From: Erodium maritimum
Lineage: Eukaryota; Streptophyta; Magnoliopsida; Geraniales; Geraniaceae
Length of the DNA stretch: 64,000 bases
NCBI GenBank assembly: GCA_963921825.1
Contig: OY997596.1
Span: forward strand, 1,679,001 to 1,743,000
Direction: 5' to 3'
Positions within the stretch are counted from its first letter, which is position 1. The number at the start of each line of letters is the position of its first letter. Under the pieces are notes generated by a model. The model was not told the DNA's origin and searched no databases. It saw only the letters and a list, made by a program, of their open reading frames with translations. Of the stretch, positions 1 to 11,200 are shown piece by piece. A program made the position numbers and the translations under genes.

Positions 1-429
1 CGTCCAAGGCATGCCAAGGGTAGGCCAAGGCATGCCATGGTCGTCCAAGGCCTCCTAAGGCTAAGCCAAGGCATGCCAAGGCCGGCCATGATTGTCCAAG
101 GGTCGGCCTAGGCATGCCAAAGTCGTGCAAGGCTCTGCAAAGGCATGCCAAGGCTCGGCCAAGTCATGCCAAGGTAGGCCAAGGGCAGGCCAAGTGTAGG
201 CCAAGGCATGCCATGGTCGTCCAAGGCTTGCCAAGGCTCGGCCAACGCATGCCAAGGACGGCCATGGTTGGCCAAGGGTTCGCCAAGGCATGCCAAGGTC
301 GTGCAAGGCTCGGCCAAGGCCTACCAAGGTTCGGCCAAGGCCGGTCATGGTTGTCCAAGGGTCGGCCAAGGTCGTGCTAGGCTCGGCAAAGGCATGCCAA
401 GGTCGGAAATGGTCGTCCAAGGCATGCCA

Positions 430-970
430 CCACCTATACCGGCATGCTCTTCGGAGTCCTTTCCCTCGGCTCCTTCCTCTGCGAGCATCACCGTCAGCCG
501 CGACCTCTTCAGGCAGTCCATCGCCCTATGCGGCCCGTTACACATGAAGCAACTAAGTATCGGAGTGCGCCCTCGCCCCTCGTTGCTTCGCGCCCTCTTT
601 GGCGTCGTCCATCCCTGACGTGGCGGCCTCGAACCGTTGGCTCCCCCGCATGTTCCGTGGTCACGCCCTTTGCATCCACGCGGTTCGACCTCGACGTCCT
701 CCTCGACGTTTTTCTCGTACTCGGCATGCATGGCTGCCTTCCCCATGTCCCTTGAGCCTTGCTCCTCTAATGACTCGGCAACTGAAGCTTTGTGGATATG
801 TCCCGTACGCTCCGTCGATCTAGCTCCATCCTTGCCCACGATTTTAGTCCCGCCATAAAGTTGAAAATCAAGTCCTCCTCTCCCATGTCCGAGATTTGGA
901 GCATGAGTCCAACGAACTCATGAACATACTCATAGATGGACCGAGTGTGCCTCAACTCTCTCATCCCTGA
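430..970 (-). pseudogene. Ty3/gypsy retrotransposon gag fragment (copy 1 of 5)
   Basis: Reading leftwards, the upstream part (about 964-770) resembles the capsid region of plant Ty3/gypsy Gag: a RELRH...EYV start, an FNFM...L..WAR stretch and an RRSV.D motif. After a frame change, the downstream part holds a CCHC zinc knuckle (C-x2-C-x4-H-x4-C, about 515-553), the RNA-binding motif of the nucleocapsid. No protease, reverse transcriptase or integrase is joined to it, and no LTR is seen. The same fragment recurs at about 1726-2266, 3022-3562, 4318-4858 and 5614-6154. It is a dead fragment amplified with its satellite. Confidence 0.8.
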
Positions 971-1051
971 GCACGAGTATCTCTACAAGCTGAACGAACG
1001 ATCGACGGGCGACGAACATCGGTCGAAATACGTTGCGCTTCGCAGGGTCGT

Positions 1052-1724
1052 ACTATAAGGCTCGGTCAAGGAATGCCAAGGCCATCCATGATTGTTCAAG
1101 GGTCAGCCAAGGTCGTGTAAGGCTCCGCCAAGGCATGCCAAGGTTGGGCATGGTCGTCTAATGCCTGCCAAGGCTCGGCCAAGGTATACCAAGGTCGTGC
1201 AAGGATTGGCAAGGCATGCCAAGGTCGGCCATGGTCGGCCAAGGCATGCCAAGGTCATGCAAGGCTGGGCCAAGGCATGCCAAGGTCGGTCGTGGTCGTC
1301 CAAGGCATGCCAAGGGTAGGCCAAGGCATGCCATGGTCGTCCAAGGCCTCCTAAGGCTAAGCCAAGGCATGCCAAGGCCGGCCATGATTGTCCAAGGGTC
1401 GGCCTAGGCATGCCAAAGTCGTGCAAGGCTCTGCAAAGGCATGCCAAGGCTCGGCCAAGTCATGCCAAGGTAGGCCAAGGGCAGGCCAAGTGTAGGCCAA
1501 GGCATGCCATGGTCGTCCAAGGCTTGCCAAGGCTCGGCCAACGCATGCCAAGGACGGCCATGGTTGGCCAAGGGTTCGCCAAGGCATGCCAAGGTCGTGC
1601 AAGGCTCGGCCAAGGCCTACCAAGGTTCGGCCAAGGCCGGTCATGGTTGTCCAAGGGTCGGCCAAGGTCGTGCTAGGCTCGGCAAAGGCATGCCAAGGTC
1701 GGAAATGGTCGTCCAAGGCATGCC
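1052..1724. repeat. CCAAGG minisatellite, 10/11-bp period (one of five blocks)
   Basis: The block is built from the hexamer CCAAGG, or one-base variants (CCATGG, CTAAGG, GCAAGG), separated by 4 or 5 bases, often CATG, TCGT or TCGG. Repeat spacing is therefore 10 or 11 bp, with a mean near 10.4 by eye. Many units form the palindrome GGCATGCC. Equivalent blocks lie at about 1-428, 2348-3020, 3644-4316, 4940-5612 and 6236-6395. The long open frames on both strands here come from the low stop-codon content of the repeat and are not genes. Confidence 0.9.
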
Positions 1725-4700
1725 ACCACCTATACCGGCATGCTCTTCGGAGTCCTTTCCCTCGGCTCCTTCCTCTGCGAGCATCACCGTCAGCCGCGAC
1801 CTCTTCAGGCAGTCCATCGCCCTATGCGGCCCGTTACACATGAAGCAACTAAGTATCGGAGTGCGCCCTCGCCCCTCGTTGCTTCGCGCCCTCTTTGGCG
1901 TCGTCCATCCCTGACGTGGCGGCCTCGAACCGTTGGCTCCCCCGCATGTTCCGTGGTCACGCCCTTTGCATCCACGCGGTTCGACCTCGACGTCCTCCTC
2001 GACGTTTTTCTCGTACTCGGCATGCATGGCTGCCTTCCCCATGTCCCTTGAGCCTTGCTCCTCTAATGACTCGGCAACTGAAGCTTTGTGGATATGTCCC
2101 GTACGCTCCGTCGATCTAGCTCCATCCTTGCCCACGATTTTAGTCCCGCCATAAAGTTGAAAATCAAGTCCTCCTCTCCCATGTCCGAGATTTGGAGCAT
2201 GAGTCCAACGAACTCATGAACATACTCATAGATGGACCGAGTGTGCCTCAACTCTCTCATCCCTGAGCACGAGTATCTCTACAAGCTGAACGAACGATCG
2301 ACGGGCGACGAACATCGGTCGAAATACGTTGCGCTTCGCAGGGTCGTACTATAAGGCTCGGTCAAGGAATGCCAAGGCCATCCATGATTGTTCAAGGGTC
2401 AGCCAAGGTCGTGTAAGGCTCCGCCAAGGCATGCCAAGGTTGGGCATGGTCGTCTAATGCCTGCCAAGGCTCGGCCAAGGTATACCAAGGTCGTGCAAGG
2501 ATTGGCAAGGCATGCCAAGGTCGGCCATGGTCGGCCAAGGCATGCCAAGGTCATGCAAGGCTGGGCCAAGGCATGCCAAGGTCGGTCGTGGTCGTCCAAG
2601 GCATGCCAAGGGTAGGCCAAGGCATGCCATGGTCGTCCAAGGCCTCCTAAGGCTAAGCCAAGGCATGCCAAGGCCGGCCATGATTGTCCAAGGGTCGGCC
2701 TAGGCATGCCAAAGTCGTGCAAGGCTCTGCAAAGGCATGCCAAGGCTCGGCCAAGTCATGCCAAGGTAGGCCAAGGGCAGGCCAAGTGTAGGCCAAGGCA
2801 TGCCATGGTCGTCCAAGGCTTGCCAAGGCTCGGCCAACGCATGCCAAGGACGGCCATGGTTGGCCAAGGGTTCGCCAAGGCATGCCAAGGTCGTGCAAGG
2901 CTCGGCCAAGGCCTACCAAGGTTCGGCCAAGGCCGGTCATGGTTGTCCAAGGGTCGGCCAAGGTCGTGCTAGGCTCGGCAAAGGCATGCCAAGGTCGGAA
3001 ATGGTCGTCCAAGGCATGCCACCACCTATACCGGCATGCTCTTCGGAGTCCTTTCCCTCGGCTCCTTCCTCTGCGAGCATCACCGTCAGCCGCGACCTCT
3101 TCAGGCAGTCCATCGCCCTATGCGGCCCGTTACACATGAAGCAACTAAGTATCGGAGTGCGCCCTCGCCCCTCGTTGCTTCGCGCCCTCTTTGGCGTCGT
3201 CCATCCCTGACGTGGCGGCCTCGAACCGTTGGCTCCCCCGCATGTTCCGTGGTCACGCCCTTTGCATCCACGCGGTTCGACCTCGACGTCCTCCTCGACG
3301 TTTTTCTCGTACTCGGCATGCATGGCTGCCTTCCCCATGTCCCTTGAGCCTTGCTCCTCTAATGACTCGGCAACTGAAGCTTTGTGGATATGTCCCGTAC
3401 GCTCCGTCGATCTAGCTCCATCCTTGCCCACGATTTTAGTCCCGCCATAAAGTTGAAAATCAAGTCCTCCTCTCCCATGTCCGAGATTTGGAGCATGAGT
3501 CCAACGAACTCATGAACATACTCATAGATGGACCGAGTGTGCCTCAACTCTCTCATCCCTGAGCACGAGTATCTCTACAAGCTGAACGAACGATCGACGG
3601 GCGACGAACATCGGTCGAAATACGTTGCGCTTCGCAGGGTCGTACTATAAGGCTCGGTCAAGGAATGCCAAGGCCATCCATGATTGTTCAAGGGTCAGCC
3701 AAGGTCGTGTAAGGCTCCGCCAAGGCATGCCAAGGTTGGGCATGGTCGTCTAATGCCTGCCAAGGCTCGGCCAAGGTATACCAAGGTCGTGCAAGGATTG
3801 GCAAGGCATGCCAAGGTCGGCCATGGTCGGCCAAGGCATGCCAAGGTCATGCAAGGCTGGGCCAAGGCATGCCAAGGTCGGTCGTGGTCGTCCAAGGCAT
3901 GCCAAGGGTAGGCCAAGGCATGCCATGGTCGTCCAAGGCCTCCTAAGGCTAAGCCAAGGCATGCCAAGGCCGGCCATGATTGTCCAAGGGTCGGCCTAGG
4001 CATGCCAAAGTCGTGCAAGGCTCTGCAAAGGCATGCCAAGGCTCGGCCAAGTCATGCCAAGGTAGGCCAAGGGCAGGCCAAGTGTAGGCCAAGGCATGCC
4101 ATGGTCGTCCAAGGCTTGCCAAGGCTCGGCCAACGCATGCCAAGGACGGCCATGGTTGGCCAAGGGTTCGCCAAGGCATGCCAAGGTCGTGCAAGGCTCG
4201 GCCAAGGCCTACCAAGGTTCGGCCAAGGCCGGTCATGGTTGTCCAAGGGTCGGCCAAGGTCGTGCTAGGCTCGGCAAAGGCATGCCAAGGTCGGAAATGG
4301 TCGTCCAAGGCATGCCACCACCTATACCGGCATGCTCTTCGGAGTCCTTTCCCTCGGCTCCTTCCTCTGCGAGCATCACCGTCAGCCGCGACCTCTTCAG
4401 GCAGTCCATCGCCCTATGCGGCCCGTTACACATGAAGCAACTAAGTATCGGAGTGCGCCCTCGCCCCTCGTTGCTTCGCGCCCTCTTTGGCGTCGTCCAT
4501 CCCTGACGTGGCGGCCTCGAACCGTTGGCTCCCCCGCATGTTCCGTGGTCACGCCCTTTGCATCCACGCGGTTCGACCTCGACGTCCTCCTCGACGTTTT
4601 TCTCGTACTCGGCATGCATGGCTGCCTTCCCCATGTCCCTTGAGCCTTGCTCCTCTAATGACTCGGCAACTGAAGCTTTGTGGATATGTCCCGTACGCTC

Positions 4701-6395
4701 CGTCGATCTAGCTCCATCCTTGCCCACGATTTTAGTCCCGCCATAAAGTTGAAAATCAAGTCCTCCTCTCCCATGTCCGAGATTTGGAGCATGAGTCCAA
4801 CGAACTCATGAACATACTCATAGATGGACCGAGTGTGCCTCAACTCTCTCATCCCTGAGCACGAGTATCTCTACAAGCTGAACGAACGATCGACGGGCGA
4901 CGAACATCGGTCGAAATACGTTGCGCTTCGCAGGGTCGTACTATAAGGCTCGGTCAAGGAATGCCAAGGCCATCCATGATTGTTCAAGGGTCAGCCAAGG
5001 TCGTGTAAGGCTCCGCCAAGGCATGCCAAGGTTGGGCATGGTCGTCTAATGCCTGCCAAGGCTCGGCCAAGGTATACCAAGGTCGTGCAAGGATTGGCAA
5101 GGCATGCCAAGGTCGGCCATGGTCGGCCAAGGCATGCCAAGGTCATGCAAGGCTGGGCCAAGGCATGCCAAGGTCGGTCGTGGTCGTCCAAGGCATGCCA
5201 AGGGTAGGCCAAGGCATGCCATGGTCGTCCAAGGCCTCCTAAGGCTAAGCCAAGGCATGCCAAGGCCGGCCATGATTGTCCAAGGGTCGGCCTAGGCATG
5301 CCAAAGTCGTGCAAGGCTCTGCAAAGGCATGCCAAGGCTCGGCCAAGTCATGCCAAGGTAGGCCAAGGGCAGGCCAAGTGTAGGCCAAGGCATGCCATGG
5401 TCGTCCAAGGCTTGCCAAGGCTCGGCCAACGCATGCCAAGGACGGCCATGGTTGGCCAAGGGTTCGCCAAGGCATGCCAAGGTCGTGCAAGGCTCGGCCA
5501 AGGCCTACCAAGGTTCGGCCAAGGCCGGTCATGGTTGTCCAAGGGTCGGCCAAGGTCGTGCTAGGCTCGGCAAAGGCATGCCAAGGTCGGAAATGGTCGT
5601 CCAAGGCATGCCACCACCTATACCGGCATGCTCTTCGGAGTCCTTTCCCTCGGCTCCTTCCTCTGCGAGCATCACCGTCAGCCGCGACCTCTTCAGGCAG
5701 TCCATCGCCCTATGCGGCCCGTTACACATGAAGCAACTAAGTATCGGAGTGCGCCCTCGCCCCTCGTTGCTTCGCGCCCTCTTTGGCGTCGTCCATCCCT
5801 GACGTGGCGGCCTCGAACCGTTGGCTCCCCCGCATGTTCCGTGGTCACGCCCTTTGCATCCACGCGGTTCGACCTCGACGTCCTCCTCGACGTTTTTCTC
5901 GTACTCGGCATGCATGGCTGCCTTCCCCATGTCCCTTGAGCCTTGCTCCTCTAATGACTCGGCAACTGAAGCTTTGTGGATATGTCCCGTACGCTCCGTC
6001 GATCTAGCTCCATCCTTGCCCACGATTTTAGTCCCGCCATAAAGTTGAAAATCAAGTCCTCCTCTCCCATGTCCGAGATTTGGAGCATGAGTCCAACGAA
6101 CTCATGAACATACTCATAGATGGACCGAGTGTGCCTCAACTCTCTCATCCCTGAGCACGAGTATCTCTACAAGCTGAACGAACGATCGACGGGCGACGAA
6201 CATCGGTCGAAATACGTTGCGCTTCGCAGGGTCGTACTATAAGGCTCGGTCAAGGCATGCCAAGGCCATCCATGATTGTTCAAGGGTCAGCCAAGGTCGT
6301 GTAAGGCTCCGCCAAGGCATGCCAAGGTTGGGCATGGTCGTCTAATGCCTGCCAAGGCTCGGCCAAGGCATGCCAAGGTCGTCCATGGTGGCCCC

Positions 6396-6540
6396 TGACA
6401 AAATAGAACTTTCGAAGGAATTATTTTTATTCAATCATTGCTTTTTCGGCTTGCTTACTTGAATTCTATATTTTGGATACCAAGCAATCGCAAAAGATTC
6501 TCCATTTTTTATCCTTTTTTTTCGATTCAAGAATAGTAAC
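6396..6540. other. AT-rich spacer splitting the minisatellite
   Basis: About 145 bp of AT-rich sequence with no CCAAGG units separates the main array from a second minisatellite block. Its composition differs sharply from both sides. I could not identify it. It reads like organelle-type or random AT-rich DNA, but I found no recognisable gene. Confidence 0.5.
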
Positions 6541-6701
6541 CAAGGGTCTGCCAAGGCATGACAAGGTTGTGCAAGTATCGCCTGAGGCCTGCCAACGCTC
6601 GGCCAAGGCATGCCAAGGACGGCCATGGTTGTCTAAGGGTCGACCAAGGTCGTGCAAGGCTCGGCCAAGGCATGCCAAGGTCGGCCATGGTCGTCCAAGT
6701 G
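6541..6701. repeat. Second CCAAGG minisatellite block
   Basis: About 160 bp of the same 10/11-bp CCAAGG repeat as the main array. It ends abruptly at about 6701, where the coding sequence of a PIF-type ORF1 begins on the minus strand. There is no gag fragment here, so the minisatellite can occur without the 1296-bp unit. Confidence 0.8.
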
Positions 6702-7338
6702 ACTCCTCCCTCGTTGTAGTGGTTCGCCACTATGCACCAGAATGTGTTGCCTAGTTGGAAGTTGCCCCTAATCGGATCTTTTGACGTCTGGAGACATTTC
6801 CTTATGAGGTGCTCCTTCGTCCCGATGGGCCAGTTTTTCCTCGAATTTTTTGCAAGAACCGGTTCTGATTGGAAAGGACCTGTAGAGGATGATTGCGACG
6901 ACATACGGGTGTCGCTGTTGCCGTGCACGTGTTGTTGCCATGATAGGTTATCGGCGTACCCATAGTAGTTCGGTGGCTGGTTGTTTTGAGTGGACCCGGA
7001 TAGCTTTGCGGTTGACTTGGGTATGGGTTGTACGGATGTGGGAACGGGTAGTTTTGCCCGGGGTGGAATTGACTCGTACCGGGGTTGAATGGAATTGGAC
7101 GTGTGTTGAATTGACCTGGACATGTGTTCAAACATAGCATTTATATCGAGTACATATATAAATTGAAAGACTAAATTACACGACTAAATTTAAAAAATAA
7201 ATTATCGAGTTTGATAGTACCTGAGCTAGAACCCGGTGGCATATATTGAGAGAAAGCGGAGTTCTCGGACGGTTGTGTCAACAAGTCGCGAAAGCTGCCT
7301 AGGTCTGCGGGTGACAATCCGAAATCGTTGTTCGTCAT
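6702..7338 (-). pseudogene. PIF/Harbinger ORF1-like (Myb/SANT) pseudogene, 5' part
   Basis: An ATG at 7338 opens a first exon (7338-7221) that ends at a GT donor. A likely second exon starts at 7115 after an AG. It encodes a Pro/Asn/Tyr-rich stretch, a one-base frame break near 6985, an NYYGY motif, MSSQSSSTGP, and the start of a SANT-like domain (SKDPIRGN, FW..VANHYNE). The reading then runs into CCAAGG repeat and the rest of the domain is lost. Related plant ORF1 proteins help the Harbinger transposase bind DNA. A better-preserved relative lies at 24049-25393. Confidence 0.65.
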
Positions 7339-7792
7339 CCGATGAATGTGAACGTTGAGTTTCCGAGCCGCGCATTTTTCGATATGGAAAATGGGATAGT
7401 GAAACAGAGAGGGAGAGTGAAGTTGTAGAAGTGTTGGTGTGAAATGAGAATGAGGTTAGGAGTATTTATAGGATTTGAATTAAGGGTTTTAAGAATTAAA
7501 AAAACGTAAACGGTCGGAATTTTTTTTCTTGCACGTGGTTGGTGGAGCCAACGAACCGCGTGCTACAGTCCGCGAACCGTTGTTACGAGTCACGGTCCGC
7601 AGACCGAACTGCGACTTCGCGGCCCGCGAACCACAAAGTCGTTGCTCGGTTCGCGGTTCACGTTCCGAACCGCGACTTTGCGGTTCACGGGCCGAGAAAA
7701 CCATGCACTACTACGCTGCGACTCGCGACCCGCAAACCGCAAAATCGTTCGGTTCACGGTTCACGTTCCAGTCTGTAGCACTGTGCATGCTC
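6702..7792 (-). mobile_element. PIF/Harbinger-like element, truncated by minisatellite
   Basis: The right end reads ...GTGCATGCTC followed by TAA. Read on the minus strand this is GAGCATGCAC, the usual start of plant PIF/Harbinger inverted repeats, next to a 3-bp TAA/TTA-type target site. Inside lie a subterminal zone (about 7545-7780) full of short CGCGAACC/GCGACT-like words in both orientations, a TATA-like TATAAATA (about 7464-7472, minus) and a broken ORF1. The other terminus is missing because minisatellite replaces it near 6702. No DDE transposase is present. Confidence 0.65.
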
Positions 7793-8207
7793 TAACATCC
7801 TGCTACATTACTTTCTCACGAACTTTATTTTATACCTTTAATTTTGAAAATGACAAAACTAACCATCCTCAAGACCCCCAAGTTTTGTGGGGTAATAGTC
7901 TTTTCCATAAGACTTTTAACGATATTATAGACGGTACAACTAAAAGAAAGTACAAGGTAACAACCGTTACAAAATAAAGATAAAAATAACAATCTACAGA
8001 CAATTTAAGGTACAGTATATTTTTTTCATTATCGCTATAACGAACTATTGCAAGGTGTAATTTGTTGAATCAGAATAAATATAGACCCTCTCAAACATGT
8101 AGATTTAAATAAACTTAAATCCAAGAATCAGAAAAATGTTTGGGGAACCCTATAGAAGTGAAATGTACAAGTTAGCAGGATACATGAAATGTTTACACAA
8201 ACCAGTT
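7793..8207. other. Intergenic / 3' flank of the R3HCC1L-like gene
   Basis: AT-rich sequence with no supported gene. Its right part should include the 3' untranslated region of the minus-strand gene that ends at 8208. No clear polyadenylation signal could be fixed by eye. Confidence 0.4.
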
Positions 8208-11200
8208 TTAATCATCACTGCCCCAAGCATCGTCTTTCAACTTTTGCCTGGAAACTATACGGTTCCTTCTTTCTTCTTCCTGTTTCCTGTATTCTCTGGA
8301 GCCGAAGCCTGCAGTTGGCAACTTCAATCCCATCCCGTGAGCAATCAGCCTCTGGGCGGTTCTTGCCGATGTCTTTGGTCTCTGCCTAGGAGGTTCCAGA
8401 TCTGACAGTGGATATATAGAATTAGTGGAGCATTATGTAACAATTAGGAACCCTATGCCTATTAGTTTGGTTTTTGGTTACTCGTCTCCCTTTCAATTCA
8501 TAACATATAATTCAGTGAGAGAGAGATAGAGACAGAGATGAGACAGACTGCAAAGTAATTTCTCAAATGCATATAAACGTTGTAGTAGACAAATGATCAA
8601 TGCAAATCGTGGGGAGCAGGGTTTTAAAACTCGGCGAGTTAGCGAGTAAGGATCTTTAGACTAATATGGGAGAAATCAGCAAAACTCGTTTTGTATCAAA
8701 TATACATACAGGAATACAATCCGTTGTTAACCCATCCTTATATTGTAAACTGTAAACCAATCTTAGCCATTAGATCCAGTATAATAGATGGTAAAGTTTT
8801 TTAAAAAAATCATTAATGGCATGAATTGTAAATATGTAAAACTTTGAATTTATTTTTATTATAAAAAAGAACACTAAAAGCATGGGCTGTTGGATCCACT
8901 CGATCTAATGATCCAAATGAGTTGACAGATTACAATATAAGGTTGGTTTACAACAGATAGTGGACACTGGACATTATAAAACAAGCCCACAGTTGACCAA
9001 GTTTGACCAATTTTGAACCGACTTCCACTTATCGAACGGGTGGTTAAGTTCCACTGAAGTATCATCTAGGTTTCTGAATTCTTAAAGTTCTCTACTAGCA
9101 TATAACTGAAGTAAGTCTATAACTATGGTTTACCTTTTGTTGTGACTGAGCTCAGAAGAATATCGTCTTCATCAAGTATACGTACAGTAAATGGAAATCG
9201 GATGCTGTTGCGGGCCTCAAGTGCTGCATTACAAGAACAATAACGAAAATCAACTGATATCACAACTTGAAGTGAACAGCATTTTCTAAAAATAACAATA
9301 GCATGATAACATCTAACATGTCTATGTTGCAGAGGCAAAAACAGAATTACCAATTGATGGCGTTTGAAAAACCGCAAGTGCAGTTGTATCATTGACCCAA
9401 CGAATAACAACTACACGATCTCGAAAATCTTCAAAAAGCTTTTCAAGCTCCGTCGTCCTAATGCTTGGTGAAAAATCAGCCAGTACAAGAACATGACGCG
9501 TACCATATCGTGCTGCATTACAAGTAACAAATATCTTACATCTTGTAATTCATTTAACATTGTTAATTACCTTTTTTACCCCAAAGTTTTATAACGTTCA
9601 ATAAGATTCCTTACATTTTGGTAAAACACCTTTAGTACCCCTTATGTATTGGGTACAGATCATTTAGTACCCTTAATGTATTGGTAACAGAACAATTACA
9701 TGCCTTATGAATTGGTCACAGATAATCAAAATGGTGTAAACTTGACCAAAATTTTGTCCAGTGTGTTACCAATACATAAGGGGTACTAAAGGTGTGTTAC
9801 CAATACATAGGGGGTACTAAAAGGTAATTAAGCCTAGTATTTGCAAAGCGTGCATAGTTCACAGCAAACCCTTCATTTAACCCAAATCTCAAGCATATAG
9901 AAACTTGATGTATAATAATCAACTGAAATACCAAGTACCCTATTTATTATACCAGCAAAAATCAAGTTTTTTCAACAGAAATAATTTCTTCTAAATCCTA
10001 GTAGTTTTTTTCTTTCAATGTTTTACTCAGTCAACACCTAAAAATACTCCTTTTATGTGTTTCAATAGTCATGGTAACAACAAAATGTAAACAGAGCTTT
10101 ATGATGCGTATTAAAGTGATGAAAAACACAACTTACAATGTCTTGTTTCTGGGTTTTCTACTGAACGTTGGCCTGGATCTTTACCCTCAGCATCCTCAAT
10201 CACAGACTGGTCATTTTTCTGTTCACTATACAATTCATCCTTCTTATACGAGAACGTCCCCCGCCCACGTCGCTTTGGAGCTTCAACTTTTACAGGAACT
10301 TTTGTATCTTTCAAAGAAAGTTCTGATACTTTAGATACGCATTCTGAAGGTAGTAATTCATCTGGTAGGCGATCTGCAACGGATTCCCAATCTGCAGTAC
10401 ACCATAATTTTTACATCCAAACATATCCTCCAAACACAATAACTTGTCGAACAAAATAAAAGCTGAAGAACTGGTTCTTTTTAGTAATGCGTATAAATCA
10501 ACACCATTGGTACTCTCTCTGATTTAAAATATGGAAAACGTATTTACACCCCCCGGCGACCTTTGGTTTTTAAATACACACCCTATAGGTGACCTTTCGT
10601 TATGCATCAAAAACCCACGGATTCCATTGGGTTTTTTGGAACAAATTAACAGAATCCATGGGTTTTTGATGAATAACGAAAAATGACAGTGTGTTACGAT
10701 AACCCCTCACCTATACAGTGTGTTTGTGAGAATCAAAGGTCGTCAAGGGTCTCTTATTAAAGTTAACCCTTAAAAATAAATGTCCTCAATTTTTGCCAAA
10801 AATCAAGGTTCGATGAAGTGTTCCAATTTTCCACTATGTTCTCATGCTCATCTAATTGCTAATATACTTGAGTGATAATAATTAACTCGTATGAAGGTAT
10901 TATTGGTCATTACACATAATGCACTTTCTCAAAACAAAGTGGACATTTCTTTTGAAACATCCATCGCCAGGGAGAGAGGTTCTTATTTTGGATCAGAGAT
11001 TGATTACATAAACATAAGAATTATTAAAATACAAGCAACAAGAACTTTTCAATCACATAAAGCAAAACAAGCACTCCAAGTCCAATCACATAAAGCAAAA
11101 CAAACACTCCAATATAGGCTTCCGACACAAATTAAACAACAAACTACCTACCAAGGAATTGCATTCATCAAAGAACATACTCTAACACGGCTTATAAGAG

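Larger units (their letters stand above)
1..6395. repeat. 1296-bp tandem array, about 4.9 near-identical copies
   Basis: The same sequence recurs at offsets of exactly 1296 bp from the first base to about 6375. Landmarks such as the zinc-knuckle codons and the start of the CCAAGG tract repeat in all copies. I saw no difference among the inner copies. The last copy carries two small changes near 6256 and 6369, where GAATGCC and GTATACC become GCATGCC. Each unit has about 620 bp of gag-derived sequence (about 428-1050 in copy 1) and about 675 bp of CCAAGG minisatellite. The array is cut by the window edge, so its true length is unknown. Such identity implies recent amplification, conversion, or an assembly effect. 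Confidence 0.95.

Noticed and set aside
6396-6540. Possible plastid or mitochondrial insert
   Set aside because: AT-rich and different from its surroundings, but no organelle gene could be recognised. Left as unassigned.
61-6700. Dozens of open frames of 60-160 codons on both strands in the array
   Set aside because: They arise from a repeat that contains few stop codons and read in all frames. Only the gag-derived minus-strand pieces carry family motifs.
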